Below the pieces are notes generated by a model. The model was not told the DNA's origin, did no database searches, and saw only the letters and a program-made list of their open reading frames with translations. Below, in pieces: positions 1 to 5,921 of a stretch of 11,307 bases of DNA. The position numbers were made by a program, and so were the translations under genes. The stretch's first letter is position 1. Each line of letters starts with the position of its first letter. The DNA comes from Nitrospirota bacterium (GTDB lineage Bacteria; Nitrospirota; Thermodesulfovibrionia; Thermodesulfovibrionales; Dissulfurispiraceae), in contig DUZI01000028.1 in NCBI GenBank assembly GCA_013349595.1, forward strand, positions 1-11,307. Direction: 5' to 3'.

Positions 1-1
1 A

Positions 2-1129
2 AGCATGTCTTTTGCAGGACAGGAGGTCTGCCATAGGATAGACAAGGATTTAGAGATGACCACCTCTGCTGCCACTGCTACAGAACAGATGTCTGCAACG
101 GCTCTTGATATTTCAAAAAATATTAATATACTTGCCGAGTCATCAGAGAAGGCAAAGAATGCCTCACTTGAAGGCAGGGATATGCTTATAAAAACCACCT
201 ATTCAATTGAAGAGGTCAATAATCAGATAGGTAATGCCTCAGCTAAAGTGTTGGAACTCACAGAATATTCAAAAAAAATAAACGACATAGTCGTATTAAT
301 TAAAGACATTGCAGACCAGACCAATCTACTTGCCTTAAATGCAGCCATAGAGGCGGCAAGGGCAGGGGAGCAGGGGAGGGGCTTTGCAGTTGTGGCAGAT
401 GAGGTTAGGAAACTTGCTTACAGGACTACAAATGCTACTGTAGAGATAAATAACATTCTCAATTCAATTAATCATAGCACATCAGAGACAACGACCATAA
501 TGTCCCAAGTAGTTGACAAGTCTGAAGATGCAAATAAATTAGTCAAGACCTTGAATGAATCCTTTGAGGAAATATTTAGTAGTTTTCAAAATGTTACCGA
601 GATGGTTCAGCAGATTGTCTCATCTTCAGAAGAACAAACTGCAACTGCTTCAGAGATTGCAAAGAATCTTAATGGACTTGCAAGTAGTTCCAAAGATAGT
701 TCAAAGGATGTCAAAAAGATGGCATCATCATTTATTGATTTTACAAGCAATGCAAAGGCTTTTTTAAAAACACTTAATAGTTTTAATGACAAAAAGATTC
801 AGATTGGTGTTATAAAGGCAGACTATATTTTGTGGCTTAATAGGGTCATTCAGATTATAGATTTAAAAGGTGAAGGACTCAAGGCAGAAGAAATGGATTC
901 AAAAAATTCAAGGATGGGAAGATGGTATTATGGAGTTGGACAAGAACTTTACGGAAATCTTGCAGTATTTAAATCGATTGAGCCCTTACATACTGAATTT
1001 CATCAAATTGGTAAAAATTTAGTTGAATCAGCAAGTAGTGGAGACAGAGAGAAGGCTCGTTTATGTATGAATGAGATTACATCTGTGATGAAAGATATTT
1101 TCAATTTACTTGATAAAATAATTGAATAG
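2..1129 (+). CDS. Methyl-accepting chemotaxis protein, C-terminal part, with degenerate CZB-like domain (5' partial)
   Basis: This is the cytoplasmic signalling part of a chemoreceptor, which controls the CheA kinase through CheW or CheV. The frame is open to the left edge. The ATG at base 5 is probably internal, because about 115 residues before the hairpin tip is short for an MCP arm and no sensory domain is seen. Counting from that ATG, residues 1-260 are the long coiled coil, rich in Ala, Ser, Thr and Glu. The highly conserved hairpin tip is at about 101-138 (DQTNLLALNAAIEAARAGE, then GRGFAVVADEVRKLA). Residues 262-374 resemble a CZB (chemoreceptor zinc-binding) domain: the KADxxxWLxR helix, the GRWYYGVG turn and the EPLHxxFH helix. 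Two of the usual zinc ligands are replaced: the first His is Tyr274 and the Cys of the CxxGxW motif is Ser302. His329 and His333 remain. It heads a three-gene signalling operon, with the next start 15 nt after its stop. MCP identity is certain; the CZB call is good but rests on motif memory. Confidence 0.95.
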   Translation, partial: SMSFAGQEVCHRIDKDLEMTTSAATATEQMSATALDISKNINILAESSEKAKNASLEGRDMLIKTTYSIEEVNNQIGNASAKVLELTEYSKKINDIVVLIKDIADQTNLLALNAAIEAARAGEQGRGFAVVADEVRKLAYRTTNATVEINNILNSINHSTSETTTIMSQVVDKSEDANKLVKTLNESFEEIFSSFQNVTEMVQQIVSSSEEQTATASEIAKNLNGLASSSKDSSKDVKKMASSFIDFTSNAKAFLKTLNSFNDKKIQIGVIKADYILWLNRVIQIIDLKGEGLKAEEMDSKNSRMGRWYYGVGQELYGNLAVFKSIEPLHTEFHQIGKNLVESASSGDREKARLCMNEITSVMKDIFNLLDKIIE

Positions 1130-1144
1130 GAAGGATTTAAGAGA

Positions 1145-1987
1145 ATGAGACAAGAAGCCTTAGAGAAGATTATACTTGAGACTATTGATATTCCAAGTTT
1201 GCCTCCTATTGCTATGAAGGTATTACAATTGGTAAACAATGACAATGCTTCTTTGAAAGAACTGGAAGATACTATTGCAAAAGACCAGTCTTTTTCAGCA
1301 AGGCTGTTGAGAATTGCAAACTCACCTTATTATGGCAAGAATCGGAGCATTGATTCCCTCTCAACTGCAATGATATTGATTGGTTTCAACACGATGAAAT
1401 CCCTTGTGGTTGCTGCATCTTTGAGGGATGTCCAAAGAAAGTTTGGCATCTTCGAACAAAAACTTTGGGAGCATAGCCTTGCTGTCTCTGTTACGGCATC
1501 ACAGATTGCTGCCCAAACAAAGATGATGAAGCCTGAAGAAGCCCTTGTATGTGGATTAGTGCATGATTTGGGCAAAATGGTTTTAAACATGAGTCTTTCA
1601 GAGCAATATGCACTGGTTATTGAGAGGGTTTATAGTGAGGGATTGCCTTTTTTAGATGTGGAGAATGATTTGCTTGGTTTTAATCATTGCAATGTAGGTG
1701 GCCTTATTGCAAGGAAATGGAAACTCCCTAAGAACCTTGAGGTAGTAATTGAATACCATCATACTGATAAATTTCCTTTCTTAGATGACCCAAGCTATGA
1801 AGTTGCCTGCCAATTGACAAAGATAGCAGATTCAATATCCCTGCATATTGGAACTGGTTTTCAGAGAGAGGTTGCCCTATCAGATATTGGTTTAGAATAC
1901 ATCGGTTATAATGAGGAAACAATAACTGACCTTATTGAAAAGATAAAGAAGGTTTATGAGGAGCAAAAGGGCTCTTTAATGGGTTAA
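1145..1987 (+). CDS. HDOD-domain signalling protein
   Basis: This is a 280-residue protein consisting of one HDOD (HD-related output) domain, a cytoplasmic module found in bacterial signal transduction and often encoded beside chemotaxis or c-di-GMP genes. The N-terminal half has the typical LPPIAMKVLQLVN opening (19-31), followed by a helical segment with LLRIANSPYYG (54-64) and ILIGFNTMKSLV (77-88). The C-terminal half keeps a nearly complete set of HD-superfamily metal-ligand positions: His110, His140-Asp141 (GLVHDLGK), His181, His205-His206 and Asp229. HDOD proteins are generally viewed as non-enzymatic, so activity cannot be inferred. The start is supported by a strong Shine-Dalgarno sequence (AGGAAGGA, 1128-1135) 9 nt before the ATG, overlapping the MCP stop codon. 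Only 16 nt separate its stop from the cheV ATG, so co-transcription with the receptor and CheV is likely. The ligand of the domain and the output are unknown. Confidence 0.93.
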   Translation: MRQEALEKIILETIDIPSLPPIAMKVLQLVNNDNASLKELEDTIAKDQSFSARLLRIANSPYYGKNRSIDSLSTAMILIGFNTMKSLVVAASLRDVQRKFGIFEQKLWEHSLAVSVTASQIAAQTKMMKPEEALVCGLVHDLGKMVLNMSLSEQYALVIERVYSEGLPFLDVENDLLGFNHCNVGGLIARKWKLPKNLEVVIEYHHTDKFPFLDDPSYEVACQLTKIADSISLHIGTGFQREVALSDIGLEYIGYNEETITDLIEKIKKVYEEQKGSLMG

Positions 1988-1990
1988 AAC

Positions 1991-1996
1991 AGGAGG
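1991..1996 (+). promoter_or_regulatory. Shine-Dalgarno site fixing the cheV start
   Basis: A perfect AGGAGG lies 7 nt before the ATG at 2004. A TTG two codons upstream (1998) is also in frame, but it is only 1 nt from the AGGAGG and so cannot be the start. Confidence 0.8.
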
Positions 1997-2003
1997 CTTG
2001 ATC

Positions 2004-2948
2004 ATGAATTCTGTCGGAGCAATGGAAGAAGTTGAAAAAAGGACAAGTCTTGCTCTATCAAATAAGATGGAGATGCTGATATTTTATTTATATGACAGAC
2101 AGCTCTACGGGATAAATGTATTTAAAATAATTGAAATTCTCGAGTGTCCAAAGGCAATGACAAAGCTTCCCCTTGCCAATCCAGCAATTTGTGGGGCTAT
2201 TGATTTTAGGGGAAATCCTGTAACTGTTATAGACCTTGGTTTTGTATTAGGATTGCCAAAGGTTGATTATGCCAAGATGATATGCTATATCGTAATATGT
2301 GATTACAACAACACTATCAATGGCTTTCTCATTATTAATCCAGACTCACTTATCAATAGAAGCTGGGATGAGATAAAGAGCCCTTCTGGTATGTTGACAA
2401 AATCAGCTTATCTTACAGCGATTGCCTATAATGATAACGGAGATACCATACAGATACTTGATATAGAAAAGATACTCTCTGAGGTTATTGGCGTTGATGA
2501 AATCCTTTCAGATGAGTTTTCAAATCTTAAAGATGATATGAGTCAATATCACATCTTACTGATTGATGACTCAAAGACTGCAAGGCAATTAGTACAATCA
2601 GTCCTTGAAAAATTAGGGGTAACCTTTACAATCTTTGACTCTGCTGTTGATGCCATTGAGAATTTAAAGCAAAGGGCAAGGGCAGGTGAGGAGTTGGTAA
2701 AGACAATAAATCTAATCATTTGCGACATAGAGATGCCAGAGATGGATGGATTTACTTTTGTCAGAAAGATAAGAGAGAACAATTTATTATCTAACCTAAA
2801 AGTTATGTTGCATAGTTCAATGAGTAATCCCTCAAACAAAATGAAGGCTAATTTGGTAGGTGCTAATGATTTTGTCGCCAAGTTCAAGCCTAATGAACTT
2901 GCTGAAAGAATTATACATCACTTACGCATGGTAAATAGTGTTGAGTAG
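2004..2948 (+). CDS. cheV: CheV chemotaxis coupling protein (CheW-like domain plus receiver)
   Basis: CheV links chemoreceptors to the CheA kinase and carries a phosphorylatable receiver domain thought to tune or adapt the array. The protein is 314 residues from the ATG at 2004, a normal CheV length. Residues about 20-165 form the CheW-like domain (LIFYLYDRQLYGINVFKIIEI, then GAIDFRGNPVTVIDL), the part that binds receptors and CheA. Residues about 181-312 form the receiver, with an intact active site: the acidic pair Asp188-Asp189 (LIDDS), the phospho-acceptor Asp241 (CDIEMPEMDG), the Ser at about 271 in LHSSMS and Lys293 (AKFKP). It is the last gene of the MCP-HDOD-CheV operon and is followed closely by a hairpin. 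With no cheA, cheW, cheR or cheB in view, the core array genes must lie elsewhere. Confidence 0.95.
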   Translation: MNSVGAMEEVEKRTSLALSNKMEMLIFYLYDRQLYGINVFKIIEILECPKAMTKLPLANPAICGAIDFRGNPVTVIDLGFVLGLPKVDYAKMICYIVICDYNNTINGFLIINPDSLINRSWDEIKSPSGMLTKSAYLTAIAYNDNGDTIQILDIEKILSEVIGVDEILSDEFSNLKDDMSQYHILLIDDSKTARQLVQSVLEKLGVTFTIFDSAVDAIENLKQRARAGEELVKTINLIICDIEMPEMDGFTFVRKIRENNLLSNLKVMLHSSMSNPSNKMKANLVGANDFVAKFKPNELAERIIHHLRMVNSVE

Positions 2949-2952
2949 ATAT

Positions 2953-2979
2953 GTAGGGGTTCAATATTTTGAACCCTAC
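2953..2979 (+). terminator. Hairpin just after cheV, possible terminator
   Basis: An inverted repeat, GTAGGGGTTCA (2953-2963) and TGAACCCTAC (2970-2979), has one bulged G and a loop of about 6 nt. It starts 5 nt after the cheV stop. A T-run does not follow, so it may act as a Rho-independent terminator only weakly, or as a transcript-stabilising or dispersed repeat hairpin. Confidence 0.5.
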
Positions 2980-3027
2980 TCTAAATGACTGTTAAAAATC
3001 AGCCAACTCTACTCCCACCTTACAAAT

Positions 3028-3072
3028 GGGGGGGAATTACAACCCCCTTACCCCCTTTCTTAAGGGGGAATT
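3028..3072. repeat. G/C-run repeat with hairpin, dispersed-repeat type
   Basis: Two direct copies of GGGGGAATT (3030-3038 and 3064-3072) flank two C-runs. CCCCCTT (3051-3057) pairs with AAGGGGG (3062-3068) across a 4-nt loop, and CCCCCTTA (3043-3050) is an alternative partner. The form is that of a dispersed intergenic repeat. No coding sequence is seen here. Confidence 0.5.
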
Positions 3073-3092
3073 CCACTTCCGCACTGTTATTT

Positions 3093-3119
3093 CTGGATTC
3101 CTGCCTTTGCAGAAATGAC
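3093..3119. repeat. Imperfect palindrome of the CTGGATTCC...GAATGAC type
   Basis: ATTCCTGC (3097-3104) and GCAGAAAT (3109-3116) form a stem with one mismatch around a CTTT loop, framed by CTGG and GAC. It resembles a decayed copy of a palindromic repeat common in intergenic regions of many Gram-negative genomes. That family resemblance is from memory. Confidence 0.45.
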
Positions 3120-3132
3120 GATGCTTTCGTAC

Positions 3133-3195
3133 TTCTGCACTTTCTAACTCACTAATTCACTGGCGACTGATCCCTGTCGTTCGCTCTTCCGCACT
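3133..3195 (-). repeat. Upstream inverted copy of the ~40-bp octamer repeat flanking the ATPase/nuclease gene
   Basis: Read on the minus strand this block is: octamer GTGCGGAA (3195-3188), 3 nt, a 40-nt unit (3184-3145) ending in octamers GTGAATTA and GTGAGTTA, GAAA, then octamer GTGCAGAA (3140-3133). The segment 3144-3168 is an exact 25-bp inverted match to 4830-4854 beyond the gene. The stretch 3163-3176 also matches 4862-4875 exactly in inverted orientation (14 bp). A further single octamer of this type lies at 3077-3084. Confidence 0.85.
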
Positions 3196-3244
3196 TACAT
3201 TAATTTCCCCTATATCATTACATAATGTTAAAATAACACCCGCC

Positions 3245-4795
3245 ATGAAAAAGAAACTCCCAATTGGCATTAGCAATCTCAAAAAGATAATCACCGAAGG
3301 ATATGTCTATGTGGACAAAACAAGATTTGTCTATGAACTTGTAAATACTGGTGTTTATTACTTCCTCTCCCGCCCTCGTAGATTTGGAAAATCTCTTTTT
3401 GTTGACACACTAAAAGAAGCCTTTGAAGGAAATAAAGAATTATTCAAAGGTCTTTATATTTACGACAAATGGGATTGGTCAGTTAAATATCCAGTTATCC
3501 ACATAAACTTTGCAGAAGGAATATATAAAGATAGAGTTCAATTAGAAAGATGGATTGTAGAGCAACTAATAAAGAATAAAGAGAGGCTTGACATTACTTG
3601 TAGGGACAATGAGTTCATACCTGCATGTTTTTCACAACTCATAGAGGGTTCAAAGAAGAAATATGGACGAGGGGCAGTAATTCTCATAGACGAATATGAC
3701 AAACCAATATTAGACAACATCACCGAACCAGAGATAGCAAAAGAGATGAGGGAGGGATTAAAGAATCTTTATTCAGTGATAAAAGGACAAGATGCAAATA
3801 TCAAGTTTGTCTTTCTAACAGGTGTAAGTAAATTTAGCAAGGTATCAATATTTTCAGGATTAAACAATCTCATAGACATAACAATAGATGAGAGGTATTC
3901 AAGTATTTGTGGTTACACCGAAGATGAATTAACTAAAGCATTTAAGGAACATTTAAAAGATAAAGACATTAATCAAATCAGGCATTGGTATAATGGCTAT
4001 AGCTGGACAGGAAAAGATAAGGTTTATAATCCCTTTAGCATACTAAACTATCTTGACAAGGGACAATTTAAAAACTACTGGTTTGAGAGCGGGACGCCGA
4101 CATTTCTCATTGAACTACTTAAACAAAGAAACTACTACATCCCACAAATAGAAAACATTGAAGCAGGTGAGACACTCATTGGTAGTTTTGATGTCGATTT
4201 TATAGAGCCAGAGAACCTGTTATTTCAAAGTGGTTATTTGACCATATTAGACACATATACGGTCGGGTCAAACATTATATATAGACTTTCATATCCAAAT
4301 AATGAAGTAAAAGGTTCATTGACCGAGTATGTGTTAAAACACTATTCAGTGAACTTTGTAGATGTGACAAGGAGAAAGATACAGCTATATGAGTTATTAC
4401 AGAAACTTGATATAGACGGTATAAAAGTAATAATCCAATCACACTTTGCCTCAATACCTGGAGAGTGGTATAGGAAGAACAAGATAAGCAAGTATGAAGG
4501 ATATTATTCAAGCATATTTTACAGTTATTTTGCATCATTAGGATTAAATGTAAGACCTGAAGATACAACGAGTCATGGCAAGATAGATATGACGGTAGTG
4601 ATGAAACATGCAGTATTTATCTTTGAATTTAAGACAATCGTTAGAGGTAAAGATAAAGGCAAGGCATTAAAGCAAATCAAGGAAAAGAATTATGCGGAAA
4701 GATACAAGGGATTAAACCTGCCAATCTTTCTCATTGGAATTGACTTTGATAAGACAAAGAGGAATGTCAGTAGCTTTAAGTGGGAAAGATATTAG
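3245..4795 (+). CDS. AAA-ATPase-like protein with C-terminal PD-(D/E)XK nuclease-like domain
   Basis: This 516-residue protein belongs to the family with an N-terminal AAA-ATPase-like domain and a C-terminal PDDEXK-type domain, often found in many copies per genome and of unknown function. The ATPase part (about 5-290) opens with LPIGISNLKKI and YVYVDKT, has a Walker-A-like RPRRFGKS (43-50) and a Walker B VILIDEYD (145-152), followed by FVFLTGVSKFSKVSIFSGLNNL. The nuclease-like core is complete: Glu418, Asp448 (GKIDM), Glu461-x-Lys463 (FEFK) and Gln477 with Tyr483 (QxxxxxY). The gene looks intact. No Shine-Dalgarno precedes the ATG, unlike the chemotaxis genes. A TAAAAT about 11 nt upstream (3229-3234) would suit a leaderless transcript, but no matching -35 is seen. 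It has no functional link to its neighbours and sits between inverted repeats, which suggests horizontal acquisition. Family is confident; role (defence, element maintenance or other) is unknown. Confidence 0.93.
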   Translation: MKKKLPIGISNLKKIITEGYVYVDKTRFVYELVNTGVYYFLSRPRRFGKSLFVDTLKEAFEGNKELFKGLYIYDKWDWSVKYPVIHINFAEGIYKDRVQLERWIVEQLIKNKERLDITCRDNEFIPACFSQLIEGSKKKYGRGAVILIDEYDKPILDNITEPEIAKEMREGLKNLYSVIKGQDANIKFVFLTGVSKFSKVSIFSGLNNLIDITIDERYSSICGYTEDELTKAFKEHLKDKDINQIRHWYNGYSWTGKDKVYNPFSILNYLDKGQFKNYWFESGTPTFLIELLKQRNYYIPQIENIEAGETLIGSFDVDFIEPENLLFQSGYLTILDTYTVGSNIIYRLSYPNNEVKGSLTEYVLKHYSVNFVDVTRRKIQLYELLQKLDIDGIKVIIQSHFASIPGEWYRKNKISKYEGYYSSIFYSYFASLGLNVRPEDTTSHGKIDMTVVMKHAVFIFEFKTIVRGKDKGKALKQIKEKNYAERYKGLNLPIFLIGIDFDKTKRNVSSFKWERY

Positions 4796-4897
4796 TGCGG
4801 AAGTGCAGAAGGGCAAACGGCAGTAAGTTAGTCGCCAGTGAATTAGTGAGTTAGCAAACGGCAGGGATCAGTCGCAAGTGAGTTAGTGAGTTAGAAA
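4795..4897 (+). repeat. Downstream octamer block with two tandem ~40-bp units
   Basis: The block begins on the last base of the ATPase/nuclease stop codon with octamers GTGCGGAA (4795-4802) and GTGCAGAA (4803-4810). Two tandem units follow (4813-4853, 41 nt; 4854-4893, 40 nt). Each unit starts with GCAAACGGCAG and ends in two GTGARTTA octamers. Unit 2 matches the inverted upstream unit (3184-3145) at 36 of 40 positions by my count. The 56 bases after it, up to the hldA start, are A/T-rich, with GTTTAC (4920-4925) and GTAAAC (4943-4948) as a small inverted repeat. Confidence 0.85.
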
Positions 4898-4949
4898 ATT
4901 CATATTTTTTTCAAAAGGTGTTTACAAAAAAACTCAACAATTGGTAAAC

Positions 4950-5921
4950 ATGAATATTAAAGAAATTTTTGATAATTTTGGTTCAAAAAAGATACTCCTC
5001 CTTGGCGACATCATACTTGACTGTTATATCTTTGGCAGGGTAAATAGGATTTCTCCTGAGGCACCAGTTCCTGTTGTAGAGGTTGTAGAGCAATCTTATA
5101 GACTTGGTGGTTCTGCAAATGTGGCAAATAATATAGTTTCTCTTGGTGGTTTAGTTGATTTAGCAGGCACTATTGGTAAAGATAATGAAGGCGAGTTGTT
5201 AAAGTCTGAATGCATCAACAAAAAGATAGGCATAACGGGGATAATCTCTCTTAATAAACCAACAACTGTCAAGACACGAATCATTGCACATAATCAGCAG
5301 GTTGTCCGATTTGATAGAGAAGATACAGGCAAGCTTGATAAGGATAGTTATGCAATCTTTATGAATTTTTTAAAAAAACACCTCAATGATTATGAGGCTA
5401 TAATTATCTCTGATTATAAAAAGGGACTTATAACAAAAGAATTAGTGAGTTATATTGTCAGGCACTTTAAGGGTCGCTACATTGCAGTTGATCCTAAGGT
5501 TGGTAATTTTCACTGCTATAAAAAAACCACTATCATCACGCCTAATAAAAAAGAGGCATCAGAAGGTTCAGGGATAGACATAGTAGATGAAAAATCAATT
5601 ATAAAGGCAGGCAAAGAGCTCATGAAGAGATTGGGACTTCAGGCAGTCCTTATCACAAGGGGGGAGGAGGGGATGACTCTCTTTGAGAGGTCTGCAAAGT
5701 CTATAATTGTAACCCACATACCTGCTGCTGCAAAAAAGGTCTTTGATGTTACAGGTGCAGGTGATACAGTGATTGCTACCTTTTGTCTTGCTTATCTATC
5801 TGGCGCTACGATGGTGCAATCTGCCAAGATTGCAAATAATGCAGCAGCTATAGTGATTGGACAAGTTGGTACTGCCACAGTTGCCAAAGATGAACTCTTA
5901 ATGTCATGTCAAAGGCTTTAG
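4950..5921 (+). CDS. hldA: D-glycero-beta-D-manno-heptose-7-phosphate kinase (PfkB family, single domain)
   Basis: This enzyme phosphorylates heptose 7-phosphate at C1 in the cytoplasm, an early step to ADP-heptose for the LPS inner core. From the ATG at 4950 it is 323 residues, the size of the kinase half of bifunctional HldE/RfaE. No cytidylyltransferase-type domain follows, so this is the separate HldA (RfaE1) form. Features are LLLGDIILDCYIFGRVNRISPEAPVPVV near the N-terminus (described in pieces: LGDIILD at about 18-24, RISPEAPVPVV at about 33-43), the PfkB first signature GGSANVANN (53-61), TPNKKE (about 197-202) and the second signature DVTGAGDT (266-273) with catalytic Asp272. An in-frame TTG at 4941 would add MVN, but the ATG fits the family better. 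No good Shine-Dalgarno is visible for either. Its 3' end overlaps the next gene by 16 nt. The heptose specificity is inferred from the ISPEAPVPVV region; other PfkB sugar kinases are less likely. Confidence 0.88.
   Translation: MNIKEIFDNFGSKKILLLGDIILDCYIFGRVNRISPEAPVPVVEVVEQSYRLGGSANVANNIVSLGGLVDLAGTIGKDNEGELLKSECINKKIGITGIISLNKPTTVKTRIIAHNQQVVRFDREDTGKLDKDSYAIFMNFLKKHLNDYEAIIISDYKKGLITKELVSYIVRHFKGRYIAVDPKVGNFHCYKKTTIITPNKKEASEGSGIDIVDEKSIIKAGKELMKRLGLQAVLITRGEEGMTLFERSAKSIIVTHIPAAAKKVFDVTGAGDTVIATFCLAYLSGATMVQSAKIANNAAAIVIGQVGTATVAKDELLMSCQRL

Larger units (their letters stand above)
3133..4897. mobile_element. Putative gene cassette bounded by inverted octamer-repeat blocks
   Basis: A single gene for an ATPase/nuclease-like protein is enclosed by related repeat blocks in opposite orientation (3133-3195 and 4795-4897), giving an element of about 1.75 kb. 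The downstream block is an expanded inverted version of the upstream one. No transposase motif, clear target-site duplication or tRNA attachment site is seen. Mobility is therefore inferred from the inverted-repeat layout and the lack of functional connection to the genes on either side. Confidence 0.4.

Noticed and set aside
5..7. ATG at base 5 as the true start of the chemoreceptor
   Set aside because: The frame is open to the left edge and the N-terminal arm of the signalling hairpin would be too short, so the gene most likely begins outside the window.
1998..2003. TTG start two codons upstream of cheV
   Set aside because: It is only 1 nt from the AGGAGG, whereas the ATG at 2004 has ideal spacing.
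4275..4568. Minus-strand frame of 97 codons inside the ATPase/nuclease gene
   Set aside because: It lies wholly within a well-supported gene on the other strand and shows no motif, so it is a shadow frame.
4795..4897. CRISPR-like repeat array
   Set aside because: The repeats are 8-mers and two 40-bp tandem units with no unique spacers of regular length, and an inverted copy lies upstream of the gene. No cas gene is present.
4941..4949. TTG start for the heptose kinase
   Set aside because: The added residues (MVN) have no family support, and no Shine-Dalgarno favours it over the ATG at 4950.
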